DNA from: Candidatus Gastranaerophilales bacterium
Lineage (GTDB): Bacteria > Cyanobacteriota > Vampirovibrionia > Gastranaerophilales > Gastranaerophilaceae
Assembly: GCA_944325635.1 (NCBI GenBank)
Contig: CALVBD010000010.1
Span: 1-37,653 of the forward strand
Direction of reading: 5' to 3'
DNA: 37,653 nucleotides
The translations under genes and the position numbers were made by a program. Shown here one piece after another: positions 25,133 through 32,678 of this stretch. The first letter of the stretch is position 1. Each line of letters starts with the position of its first letter. The notes beneath the pieces are model-generated. The model ran no database searches. It was not told where the DNA came from and saw nothing but the letters and a program-made list of their open reading frames with translations.

Positions 25133-25764
25133 TGGAAAATTTTATACCGCACATAGGAGTAGATGAATCAGGCAAAGGCGACTTTTTTGGTCCGCTTGTA
25201 ATTGCAGGAGTTCTCGTTGATGAAAAATCTGCAGAACTTTTTGCAAACCTCGGGATTAAAGACAGCAAAAAAATTACCGATAAAAAAATCCTGACACTCG
25301 AGCCGATTATTAAAGAACACGCGCCATATTCGGTCATTGCAATTTCAAACGGAAAATACAATGAGCTTTACGGGAATATGAAAAACCTGAACAAACTACT
25401 TGCCTGGGGTCATGCCAGAACAATAGAAAACATTTTGGAAAAACACGAATGCACTTATGCGATTTCCGACAAATTCGGCAATGACCATTTTATACAGGAT
25501 GCATTGATGAAAAAAGGTCGTCAGATAAAACTTGACCAAATGGTACGCGGAGAAAGCGATATAGCGGTCGCCGCCGCGTCAATTCTTGCCCGCGCTGCAT
25601 TTGTACATAAAATTGCCGACATGCAGTGCCAATATGGGATTAATTTTCCAAAAGGCTGTGCCTCCCAGGTGAAAGACTGTGCTGCGGAATTTATCTCCAA
25701 ATACGGCAAAGACCGCCTCAAAGAAGTATGCAAGACTCATTTCAAAACATATAATGAAGTTTAA
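25132..25764 (+). CDS. rnhC: Ribonuclease HIII
   Basis: 210 residues. The motif DESGKGDFFGPLV at 11-23 is diagnostic of RNase HIII rather than HII. Further acidic catalytic residues are in DKFGND and GESDIAVAAASILARA. It cleaves RNA in RNA-DNA hybrids. The N-terminal TBP-like substrate-binding domain of longer RNase HIII enzymes (about 300 residues) is missing, so this is a compact form. It is translationally coupled to the PBP gene (TAATG). Confidence 0.88.
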   Translation: MENFIPHIGVDESGKGDFFGPLVIAGVLVDEKSAELFANLGIKDSKKITDKKILTLEPIIKEHAPYSVIAISNGKYNELYGNMKNLNKLLAWGHARTIENILEKHECTYAISDKFGNDHFIQDALMKKGRQIKLDQMVRGESDIAVAAASILARAAFVHKIADMQCQYGINFPKGCASQVKDCAAEFISKYGKDRLKEVCKTHFKTYNEV

Positions 25765-25767
25765 TAA

Positions 25768-25797
25768 TCGGAAGTATTATTAATTTTATGGTATAAT
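25768..25797 (+). promoter_or_regulatory. Promoter of peptide locus 2
   Basis: TCGGAA, 18 bp, TATAAT (25792-25797) followed by TTTTGCAGGG, the same arrangement as locus 1. The start is near 25804, with a leader of about 66 nt. It begins 4 nt after the rnhC stop codon. Confidence 0.6.
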
Positions 25798-25869
25798 TTT
25801 TGCAGGGTAGTACCACAACCTCACCCACACACGTATTTAACTAGGAAGTCGGTGGAAGGAGGTGGTAAT

Positions 25870-25944
25870 ATGACCAATATAATAATGAAAACCGTTATAA
25901 CGGTAATTATAACGGTTTTACAAATTATTATCTATTGGCTATAG
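25870..25944 (+). CDS. 24-residue hydrophobic peptide, candidate type I toxin (locus 2)
   Basis: A 24-codon ORF starts MTNIIMKTVI and ends LQIIIYWL, almost entirely Ile/Val/Thr/Leu and surely membrane-seeking. GGAAGGAGGTGG lies 6 nt upstream as a very strong SD. The leader has ACCAC and CUC segments (25812-25822) that can pair with GAGGUGGU at the SD. It also has AGTACC (25809-25814), complementary to GGTACT (25945-25950) directly after the stop. The same design as 3416-3490 is present with a different sequence. A perfect 13-bp inverted repeat lies inside the coding region (25888-25900/25907-25919). Confidence 0.6.
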   Translation: MTNIIMKTVITVIITVLQIIIYWL

Positions 25945-25997
25945 GGTACTAAGCGAAGCCTCAATCAAAAGGTACTTGGTTGGGGCTTCCCCCTATA
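25880..25997 (-). ncRNA. Candidate antisense antitoxin RNA (locus 2)
   Basis: Minus-strand promoter TTGAAA (26031-26026), 17 bp, TATAAT (26008-26003) predicts a start near 25996. The RNA would begin with the 3' hairpin, cross the stop codon and the GGTACT element, and could end at the perfect 13-bp inverted repeat inside the ORF, whose last arm is followed by TTTTCATTATT. The predicted length is about 115 nt. Confidence 0.5.
25955..25989. terminator. 3' hairpin of peptide locus 2
   Basis: GAAGCCTCAATCA pairs with TGGTTGGGGCTTC along 13 positions if G-U pairs are allowed in the plus-strand RNA. TATAGGG (25940-25946) and CCCTATA (25991-25997) can close the outside. This mirrors the hairpin at 3502-3521. 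Confidence 0.55.
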
Positions 25998-26002
25998 TTT
26001 TT

Positions 26003-26031
26003 ATTATAACGTACCTTAAATACTTTTTCAA
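26003..26031 (-). promoter_or_regulatory. Antisense promoter, locus 2
   Basis: TTGAAA, 17 bp, TATAAT on the minus strand, with the -10 box in the same ATTATAACGTA context as locus 1. Confidence 0.62.
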
Positions 26032-26046
26032 GTATATAAAGACACG

Positions 26047-26757
26047 TTACTTTATCTTTTGGAAATAGTCGTTATCAATACTTGCAAAATACCCGCAGGT
26101 AGCACCGTTTTGAGAATCGGTGGAGGTTGGATTACAGTACTTACTCTTTGTAAAATCGTCAGTGTCCTCAATATATTGTGTTCTCCCTTTACAGGATGGT
26201 GAACCCAGCGGGCAGACCCTGTCCCCTTTATCTATAACAAATGCAAATGTATCATGCCCAATACGATTTGGTTTGTTGGAAGTTCCGTTTACGTCAAAAA
26301 ATATTATAGGATTTGATGTAGAACCCCCTGTTTCCACAATTACACTCATTCCGTTCTTCAGCTCCATGTAACCATCATTTAAAAGCCCCTCGTCAAATTT
26401 TGAACCTCCGGTAAATATATAATATTTCTTTGCAGCATAACTACCATTGCCATTTTTATTCAGGGCATGAATACCTGTAAATGCTTCCGCAAGCACTTCC
26501 GAAAATACACGATATTGACCATCCTTGCAGTAATCACTCGAGTTTGCGGTACAATAAGTGCTCTCGGTCATCATCAACTGCTGAGAGTGAAAATAACTTA
26601 CCGCATTATGGAGAAGATTAGCTGCAACTTTATACCTGGTTTCAAACTCCTTATACTTTGTTTTTTCAGTCAAAGATGGCAGTGTCATTGCAGCAACAAC
26701 TCCGATTATCCCCAGAGTTATCAAAACTTCAGCCAATGTAAATGCTTTCTGTCCCAT
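26047..26757 (-). CDS. Type IV prepilin-like protein
   Basis: 236 residues. A very short leader (MGQKA) precedes FTLAEVLITLGIIG, so prepilin peptidase would cut before Phe6. A hydrophobic helix and a 200-residue variable domain follow, with cysteines in pairs (YCTANSSDYC, CPLGSPSC, YCNPTSTDS). The block FFDVNGTSNKPNRIGHDTFAFVI is the same kind of segment found in the other three. An AGGAAGA stretch lies upstream of the ATG. The gene is alone on its strand. It is probably a minor pilin or pseudopilin. Confidence 0.8.
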   Translation of the reverse strand: MGQKAFTLAEVLITLGIIGVVAAMTLPSLTEKTKYKEFETRYKVAANLLHNAVSYFHSQQLMMTESTYCTANSSDYCKDGQYRVFSEVLAEAFTGIHALNKNGNGSYAAKKYYIFTGGSKFDEGLLNDGYMELKNGMSVIVETGGSTSNPIIFFDVNGTSNKPNRIGHDTFAFVIDKGDRVCPLGSPSCKGRTQYIEDTDDFTKSKYCNPTSTDSQNGATCGYFASIDNDYFQKIK

Positions 26758-26919
26758 TCTTCCTCCAATCGCTTCAGGTTACAACTAAAAAATTTCAGAA
26801 TATTTAGTGCATGTAATAATATTATATATTATACTTAATAAAAAATCAATTATTTTTTAGCTAACGGATTATTAAATTTATAAAAAATTTAGTTACCATT
26901 AATTTAAAAAGGAAAATTA

Positions 26920-27234
26920 ATGGGAAATATAAAACATCTGTTAGGAAAAAGGATTAAAGAAATCCGCAAAAGAAGAGGTCTTACACAGGAGAAACTTGCA
27001 GAATTAGCAGGAATAGAAATTCCGAGCCTCAGTAATATTGAAAACGGTAAAAATTATCCTAATAATGACACACTGGAAAAAATTTCCGATGCGCTTTCCG
27101 TAGAGCCGTATGAACTTTATATGTTTGAATACTACAGACCCAAAGAGGAACTTATAAAAGAAATGACACTGGCTATGAGTGAAAATGAGATACTTACACA
27201 GAATATGTATAAATATTTCATTTGCATAAGATAA
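26920..27234 (+). CDS. XRE-family transcriptional regulator
   Basis: 104 residues. An N-terminal helix-turn-helix (about 6-62: LGKRIKEIRKRRGLTQEKLA, then IPSLSNIENGKNYPNNDTLEKI) is followed by a short helical tail that may serve dimerisation or ligand binding. AAAAAGGAAAA lies before the ATG. It faces the minus-strand gene 27312-27620 tail to tail. The target is unknown. Confidence 0.75.
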   Translation: MGNIKHLLGKRIKEIRKRRGLTQEKLAELAGIEIPSLSNIENGKNYPNNDTLEKISDALSVEPYELYMFEYYRPKEELIKEMTLAMSENEILTQNMYKYFICIR

Positions 27235-27285
27235 TTGGGCTCAATCAAATGCCTAACTGCGGCTTATTAACACACAGATACGAAA

Positions 27286-27307
27286 AAAGCGGGGGTAAAT
27301 CCCCGCC
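27286..27307 (-). terminator. Terminator of the 27312-27620 gene
   Basis: Minus strand: GCGGGG, a loop and CCCCGC followed by six T residues, a strong intrinsic terminator 5 nt beyond the stop. On the plus strand there is no T tract. Confidence 0.7.
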
Positions 27308-27311
27308 TCAA

Positions 27312-27620
27312 TCATTGTCCGATACAACTGTTCAAGTACTCTATCGTACTGACTTTTTCTTCATACAAGTATTTTATAAAATTAAGATAAGCCTGATCGT
27401 ATGAAGTGATAACAAGATTTATCTCAAAGCCGTCAGTGCAAAACGGTTCGTAATCATAAACAACATAACTGTTGTATTTACTTTTCCATTCTTTTCTTTC
27501 AACGTGGCTGTTATTTTCTTCTACAATATCTTCTAACCACGCTACAATATCTTTATTTACATTTTTCATTTCCAAGCGATTGTACCTGTTGCAATCGTGA
27601 TAATTATTTCCGGTCAACAT
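27312..27620 (-). CDS. Unrecognised small acidic protein
   Basis: 102 residues from an ATG with GGAG 9 nt upstream. It is acidic, rich in Tyr, Asn and Glu, and has no signal peptide. A helical first half (KDIVAWLEDIVEENNSHVER) leads to a beta-rich part (YNSYVVYDYEPFCTDGFEI) and a final helix. A TATAAT box lies upstream on its strand, and a strong terminator follows, so it is a genuine single-gene unit. No family was recognised. Its size and setting next to an XRE gene are compatible with an accessory module, but nothing shows that. Confidence 0.55.
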   Translation of the reverse strand: MLTGNNYHDCNRYNRLEMKNVNKDIVAWLEDIVEENNSHVERKEWKSKYNSYVVYDYEPFCTDGFEINLVITSYDQAYLNFIKYLYEEKVSTIEYLNSCIGQ

Positions 27621-27734
27621 ACCAAATACTCCAAAAAATTATTATACTGCAATTGTAATTCTTTTTTGGCTCCAAATAATCCCCTGTAGGTCTAAGTTAA
27701 TATAGGAATATTTGGTAATTTTATTTTGGAATTC

Positions 27735-27763
27735 TTGATTTTTTTTGCTCAGCATTATAAAAT
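27735..27763 (+). promoter_or_regulatory. Promoter of the HIT gene
   Basis: TTGATT (27735-27740), 17 bp, TAAAAT (27758-27763). The start is near 27770, giving a short leader with an SD (GAGGGA). Confidence 0.5.
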
Positions 27764-27791
27764 TGCATATCAATACAAGAGAGGGACTATT

Positions 27792-28106
27792 ATGAGCGAA
27801 GATTGTATTTTTTGTAAGATAATTAACGGTGATTTCGGGACAGAATTTATTTACGAAAACGAACACCTTGTAGTATTCAAAGATATTAACCCGAAAGCTC
27901 CTGTTCACCTGCTTGTGGTTCCGCGAGTTCATGTCGCATCATTGAACGAACTTGAGGACAAAAACCTTATGGGTGAACTTTTGATGGGTGTAAAAGAAGC
28001 CGCAAAAAAAGCAGGGTTAAAATCTTACAGAACTCAGATTAATACTGGCAAAGAAGCAGGTCAGGAAGTATTCCACCTCCACATTCATGTATTAGGAAAG
28101 AATTAA
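27792..28106 (+). CDS. HIT-family nucleotide-binding protein (HinT-like)
   Basis: 104 residues from ATG 27792, chosen for the SD GAGGGA and because the family begins CIFCKIINGD just after it. The longer frame from 27726 runs through the promoter. The zinc-type N-terminal CxxC and the catalytic triad HLHIHVLG at the C-terminus identify it as an adenosine 5'-phosphoramidate hydrolase of the HIT group. The cellular role is general and not known. Confidence 0.9.
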   Translation: MSEDCIFCKIINGDFGTEFIYENEHLVVFKDINPKAPVHLLVVPRVHVASLNELEDKNLMGELLMGVKEAAKKAGLKSYRTQINTGKEAGQEVFHLHIHVLGKN

Positions 28107-28214
28107 TAAAACCGCGTGCCGGCAGAACATTTAATCTAAGTGTCGCATTTGGCTCCTACTTATCGCAAAATTTTCGCGGATACTGTTAGAAATTTAATAA
28201 GGAGAATTTTATAA

Positions 28215-29066
28215 ATGAAAAACGGAATAGAAAACGGATATTACCATGAAATTACCCCGTCAGGTTTCGGGCTTGCAATAAAGGCAGGAAAAGTTTTATT
28301 TTCCGAACAATCAGAATTTCAAAAAGTAGAAGTATTTGAAACGGAAAGCAAACTTGGCAGAGTTCTGACCCTTGACGATTTGATGATGACAACCGAAGGT
28401 GATGAATATCATTACCACGAAATGATAGCGCACATCCCAATGATGAACCATAAATGCCCGAAATCCGTCCTTGTAATAGGCGGCGGCGACGGCGGAACAG
28501 TAAGAGAAGTTTTGAAACACAAAACAGTAGAACGTGTAGTTCTTTGCGAAATCGACGGAATGGTTATCGATGCTTGCAAAAAGTACCTTCCGACAATTTC
28601 CTGCGGACTTTCCGACCCGAGAGTTGAAATTCTCGTACAAGATGCAATCGAATATATCAAAGATAAGAAAAATGAATTTGATATTGTATTAATCGACAGT
28701 ACAGATCCGATGGGCCCCGGTGAAGGTTTGTTTACAGAAGAATTTTACACCAACGTTAAAAATTCCCTGAAAGAAGGCGGCATTGTTGCGGCTCAATCAG
28801 AAAGCCCATTTGTAAACAAAGAAGAAATCAAAAAAATGTATAACTTATTGAAAAAAGTATTTCCGATTTGTTCAACATATACCTCAAACATTCCGACCTA
28901 CCCTGGCGGATACTGGGCATGGGCATTCTGCTCGGAAACCGTTCAACCTTTATCATACATAGATGAAGAACGCTGCGCAGAGATTACAAAGACCTGCAAA
29001 ATTTATAACAAAGATTATCACATGGCACGCTTTGCACTGCCTAATTATTTGAAAGAGTTACTGTAG
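28215..29066 (+). CDS. speE: Spermidine synthase
   Basis: 283 residues. It has GGGDGGTVREVLKH (decarboxylated SAM site, about 90-103), an acidic DSTDPMGPGEGLFTEEFY loop holding the catalytic Asp, and YPGGYWAW near the C-terminus. It transfers an aminopropyl group from decarboxylated SAM to putrescine. An SD (AATAAGGAG) precedes the ATG. SAM decarboxylase is not in the window. The last 9 nt overlap the convergent AbrB-like gene. Confidence 0.93.
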   Translation: MKNGIENGYYHEITPSGFGLAIKAGKVLFSEQSEFQKVEVFETESKLGRVLTLDDLMMTTEGDEYHYHEMIAHIPMMNHKCPKSVLVIGGGDGGTVREVLKHKTVERVVLCEIDGMVIDACKKYLPTISCGLSDPRVEILVQDAIEYIKDKKNEFDIVLIDSTDPMGPGEGLFTEEFYTNVKNSLKEGGIVAAQSESPFVNKEEIKKMYNLLKKVFPICSTYTSNIPTYPGGYWAWAFCSETVQPLSYIDEERCAEITKTCKIYNKDYHMARFALPNYLKELL

Positions 29067-29375
29067 GGCTTTTGAAATACTTAAAACATCATCCTCAATA
29101 ACATACTTGACCTCATCCACTTCAGGATTAATTTCAAGAAATTGAATTATTGAGTTTGATATATAAAGCCCGTAACCATTACCGCTTTTATTAAACTTTT
29201 TTATCAACAGGTTTTGATTATTAATATCAAAGCCTGTTTTTATAATTTTAAGCACATTTTTATCCATCTTAAAGAGCACCTTTGTCTCGGAAGGATTAAC
29301 ACCGAGAAGCTTTAAGACATCTTTTGGCATATAAAGTTCCCATCCGGTACCGCTCGGCACCAATTTTCTCTGCAT
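29058..29375 (-). CDS. Protein with two tandem AbrB-like half domains
   Basis: 105 residues built from two copies of the same about 45-residue pattern: SGTGWELYMPKDVLKLLGVNP then SGNGYGLYISNSIIQFLEINP, each followed by a beta strand pair ending in a KxIKT/LSISK segment. This is the SpoVT/AbrB swapped-hairpin fold, normally formed by a dimer of single copies. Here one chain could form it alone. Such proteins bind DNA as transition-state regulators or antitoxins. No toxin partner is next to it. It converges with speE and overlaps it by 9 nt. Confidence 0.6.
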   Translation of the reverse strand: MQRKLVPSGTGWELYMPKDVLKLLGVNPSETKVLFKMDKNVLKIIKTGFDINNQNLLIKKFNKSGNGYGLYISNSIIQFLEINPEVDEVKYVIEDDVLSISKALQ

Positions 29376-29470
29376 TCACAATCTCCTAATTGTCATGTTT
29401 TTGTCGCCTATTGACAAATATATAAAGGAACAATATAATAATTTGTATGTTACATTTAGGGTACATAAAC

Positions 29471-30226
29471 ATGACAAAGAATAAATATTCAATCGGCGGT
29501 TTTACTCTCGCAGAAGTTTTAATAACACTAGGAATTATTGGGATTGTCGCTGCAATGACTCTGCCGTCCCTTGTTGGAAAATACAAAGAAAAACAGAGGG
29601 TAACCCAACTAAAAAAGGCCTACTCCATTCTAAATCAGGCATTTCTAATGGCAGTAAAAGATTATGGAACTCCCGACAACTGGGGACTTGTCCAAACAGT
29701 TACCGGAGAAGTTGATGAAGAAGGCGAGCAGATTCTTGACAACAGTGGTTCTGTCAAAGCAATGGGCATTTTGAAAAAATATATAAAGCAAAAATCATTT
29801 GCCGAAAATGAAATTATAGGTTATGTAAGATCGCTTGACGGTCGTGAAGCATGGTGGCCATGGAAAGCAGAATCCGATAAATATATATATATTGCGGATG
29901 GTACAGTCCTTGCTCAAGGCTGGATAAGCTCGACAGATTCATGTGCAAAAGGCCAGTGCGGCGACTTCTGGGTGGTTTTCCCTTCCAGAAATATGAAAAT
30001 TGGCGTTGATGTTTTTAATTTCAACTTTACCACCAAAGGTTTTGTACCGAAAGGAATGCAAAATGATACAGGATATCCTTTCCCCAAGAAATGTAGCATG
30101 ACAGATACTTCTGTCGCTGCGGATCATCAGGGACGCGGCTGTACAGCATGGGTAATTTTTAATGGAAACATGGACTATTTGCATTGCAACAATCTTTCAT
30201 GGGATGGTAATACCAAGTGTAAGTAA
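29471..30226 (+). CDS. Type IV prepilin-like protein
   Basis: 251 residues from ATG 29471. The frame from 29447 would give an atypical leader. The leader MTKNKYSIGG precedes FTLAEVLITLGIIG. A variable domain follows with paired cysteines and the C-terminal signature GCTAWVIFNGNMDYLHC, shared closely with the gene at 31756. Gene order here (speE, prepilin, rseP, prepilin) does not look like a pilus operon; each prepilin appears to be its own unit. Confidence 0.8.
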   Translation: MTKNKYSIGGFTLAEVLITLGIIGIVAAMTLPSLVGKYKEKQRVTQLKKAYSILNQAFLMAVKDYGTPDNWGLVQTVTGEVDEEGEQILDNSGSVKAMGILKKYIKQKSFAENEIIGYVRSLDGREAWWPWKAESDKYIYIADGTVLAQGWISSTDSCAKGQCGDFWVVFPSRNMKIGVDVFNFNFTTKGFVPKGMQNDTGYPFPKKCSMTDTSVAADHQGRGCTAWVIFNGNMDYLHCNNLSWDGNTKCK

Positions 30227-30247
30227 ATCTTTCCGAATATTATCACA

Positions 30248-30275
30248 TTGAAGAAAACCTTTTTTATGATATAAT
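30248..30275 (+). promoter_or_regulatory. Promoter of rseP
   Basis: TTGAAG (30248-30253), 16 bp, TATAAT (30270-30275). An SD (GGGGAGAA) follows 9 nt before the ATG. Confidence 0.6.
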
Positions 30276-30308
30276 TTTTCAAGAAGAAATATCAATCGGG
30301 GAGAACTT

Positions 30309-31676
30309 ATGTCTATTATCATAATGATACTTTTACTGAGCGTGCTCATACTTGTCCACGAAGCAGGTCACTTTCTTGCTGCAAAAATGTTTAAAATGAA
30401 AGTTGCAAGATTTGGCTTCGGACTTCCAATAGGGCCTACTCTGTGGGAAAAACAGGTAGGTGATGTAAAAGTACTTGTCCATGCATTTTTGCTTGGCGGT
30501 TATGTGGCATTCCCCGATGATGATAAGGAGTTAAACCTCCCTGCGGATTCTCCTGACAGGTTTATGAACAGACCTGTTTATCAACGTCTAGTTGTTGTTT
30601 CTGCAGGCGTTTTTGCAAACGTTGTTTGTGCATTTGTTCTTGTCTTTTTAACTGCAGCTCTTTGGGGACACATGCCTTCAGGCAAATATGACATTTTTGT
30701 TAAAGATATAGTCGCTGCAAAAGAAGCATCAATATGGCAATCAGGACTTGAAAAAGGTGACAAAATTCTTAAAATCAACGGGATTAACGTCACAACAACA
30801 GCGGCTCCTGTTTTGATAGCACAGCTTAGCAAAGAAAATGACGGTAAGGTAAATAAAATCCTGGTTGAGAAAAATTTCAAAAAACTGCACTCGCTTAATC
30901 AAACATTCACCCAAGATGAAATTATTCCAAAAGATGTTTTAATCAAACTTCCGTCAAAAGAATACGAAAGTGCAATTACACTAAGTGATAATGTCTTAAA
31001 AGGACTTGAAAAATACAACGACCCCGAAGTAAAACTTTCCGAAAAACAAATAAAACTCAGAGACAAACTTGATACAAAAAATTATCTGATCTCTGATGGC
31101 GAAATTACATTGAATGACATAGCCTACGCGATTTCGGATAATGTACACCCTATCAATATGGAAGTTCTCAGAAACGGTAAAACACTTGAACTAAAACCTA
31201 TTTATCCAAACAAAGACGGGGTAATGGGTATACAAATGGAAGTAAGGGAAATCGTAATTCCGACCAAAGGGCCGAAAGCTATCGTTAAAACAAGCGTCAA
31301 TTATCTCTGGGAACAGACATCAATGCTTCTTTACGGTTTATACCAGATATTTACAGGCAAAATTCCTCTAAAAGATTTGCATGGAGTTGTCGCAATAACC
31401 AAAGTCGGCGGAGATATAATAGAACAAAACGGATTCTTTTCAGGACTTCTGTTAACTGCAATAATCTCGCTGGATCTTGCTATTGTAAACTTTTTACCGA
31501 TTCCGGCACTCGACGGAGGACATGTACTGTTCCTTCTTATAGAAAAGTTAAGAGGTAAACCTCTTGATGAAGAAACTATTGATAAAATCGGAACCGCAGG
31601 CTTTATGCTTCTTATCGCCCTCATGGTTCTGGTTGTATTCAACGATATTTATGCACTATTGACACAAAAATTATAA
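30309..31676 (+). CDS. rseP: Site-2 membrane metalloprotease (RseP family)
   Basis: 455 residues. The zinc motif HEAGH lies in the first membrane helix (about 18-22) and NFLPIPALDGGHVLF near 395 supplies the third ligand. Four membrane helices are visible. It cleaves transmembrane substrates inside the bilayer, for example anti-sigma factors. The PDZ region is unusual: GLEKGDKILKINGINV (about 148) is separated from its second half (LNDIAYAISDNVHPINMEVL, about 265) by roughly 90 helical residues, as if a charged segment had been inserted in the PDZ domain. The catalytic residues are intact. Confidence 0.88.
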   Translation: MSIIIMILLLSVLILVHEAGHFLAAKMFKMKVARFGFGLPIGPTLWEKQVGDVKVLVHAFLLGGYVAFPDDDKELNLPADSPDRFMNRPVYQRLVVVSAGVFANVVCAFVLVFLTAALWGHMPSGKYDIFVKDIVAAKEASIWQSGLEKGDKILKINGINVTTTAAPVLIAQLSKENDGKVNKILVEKNFKKLHSLNQTFTQDEIIPKDVLIKLPSKEYESAITLSDNVLKGLEKYNDPEVKLSEKQIKLRDKLDTKNYLISDGEITLNDIAYAISDNVHPINMEVLRNGKTLELKPIYPNKDGVMGIQMEVREIVIPTKGPKAIVKTSVNYLWEQTSMLLYGLYQIFTGKIPLKDLHGVVAITKVGGDIIEQNGFFSGLLLTAIISLDLAIVNFLPIPALDGGHVLFLLIEKLRGKPLDEETIDKIGTAGFMLLIALMVLVVFNDIYALLTQKL

Positions 31677-31755
31677 CCCTATATTGAACACGTTCCAAAA
31701 ATATGCTATAATAATAAATATTATTATCAACGTGAATGTCAAATATGGGGGAATG

Positions 31756-32514
31756 ATGATTAAAAGAGGTTTCACTTTGGCGGAAGTTCTTATAACACTT
31801 GGCGTTATAGGAATTGTTGCAGCAATGGTATTACCATCTGTTCTTGTACAAAACAGAGAAAGAGAGAATACCGCAAAATTAAAAAAAATATACAGCACAA
31901 TGACGCAGGCTTACACACGTGCGGTAGCAGAACGAGGAACTCCGGACTTTTGGGATTTAATGGGTAAAGATGACCCTACCGGTGCTGAAAATCTAAAAAA
32001 AATACTTTCCCCGTATTTTAACGTGAAACCTTCAGGCATAGAAGGCGAAGTATGGAGAAACGCTAACACAAGACAGCTTGATAATAGTGCAGGTCCGAAT
32101 ATCGGTGCAAGTGAGGGAAGCACATATTCTACTTTTGCTGTAGTCGACGGAATGTCGCTTGCTTTCAGAGTTGAGGATAAAGATTGTAAAGCCGTATTCG
32201 GCGATTCAAGAGCTCTTCAGAACGTCTGTGCCACATTTATTGTTGATGTAAACGGAAGCAAACATCCTAACCAGTTCGGCTTTGATATTTTTCAATTTTA
32301 TATAACAAAATACGGGCTCCAGCCTTACGGAAGTCAGTCTGATACGACATATCCGTTTGAAGACAGTTGTCAGCTTGGAAGCGACGGTTATGGCTGCGCA
32401 GCATGGGTAGTTTTTAGAGGAAATCTTGACTACCGCCACTGCTCGGATCTCGAGTGGAACGGAAAGTTCAAATGCCACGGATTAATGGATTCTAAATATA
32501 ACAGTGATTTATAA
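31756..32514 (+). CDS. Type IV prepilin-like protein
   Basis: 252 residues from ATG 31756, behind GGGGG (31747-31751); the adjacent ATG 31753 is possible. The leader MIKRG is followed by FTLAEVLITLGVIG. The variable domain carries CATFIVDVNGSKHPNQFG and the C-terminal block GCAAWVVFRGNLDYRHC, close to the gene at 29471. The two are probably paralogues made by duplication. Confidence 0.8.
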   Translation: MIKRGFTLAEVLITLGVIGIVAAMVLPSVLVQNRERENTAKLKKIYSTMTQAYTRAVAERGTPDFWDLMGKDDPTGAENLKKILSPYFNVKPSGIEGEVWRNANTRQLDNSAGPNIGASEGSTYSTFAVVDGMSLAFRVEDKDCKAVFGDSRALQNVCATFIVDVNGSKHPNQFGFDIFQFYITKYGLQPYGSQSDTTYPFEDSCQLGSDGYGCAAWVVFRGNLDYRHCSDLEWNGKFKCHGLMDSKYNSDL

Positions 32515-32678
32515 ACTGTAAATTTTTCTTGATTGTGTTATTATATAATTAATAACAGTCCCGTAATTCGCAAAAATTTTTTGAGAAACAGGAAACTTTT
32601 TTTCAGAAAAAACATCTAATAAAGAAACACTTGAGCTCAAATCGGATTTAGGGATAATTTGGAGGAAAATTTAAGAGA

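Noticed and set aside
27726-27791. N-terminal extension of the HIT protein
   Set aside because: It runs through the promoter boxes and lacks an SD; the start at 27792 has one.
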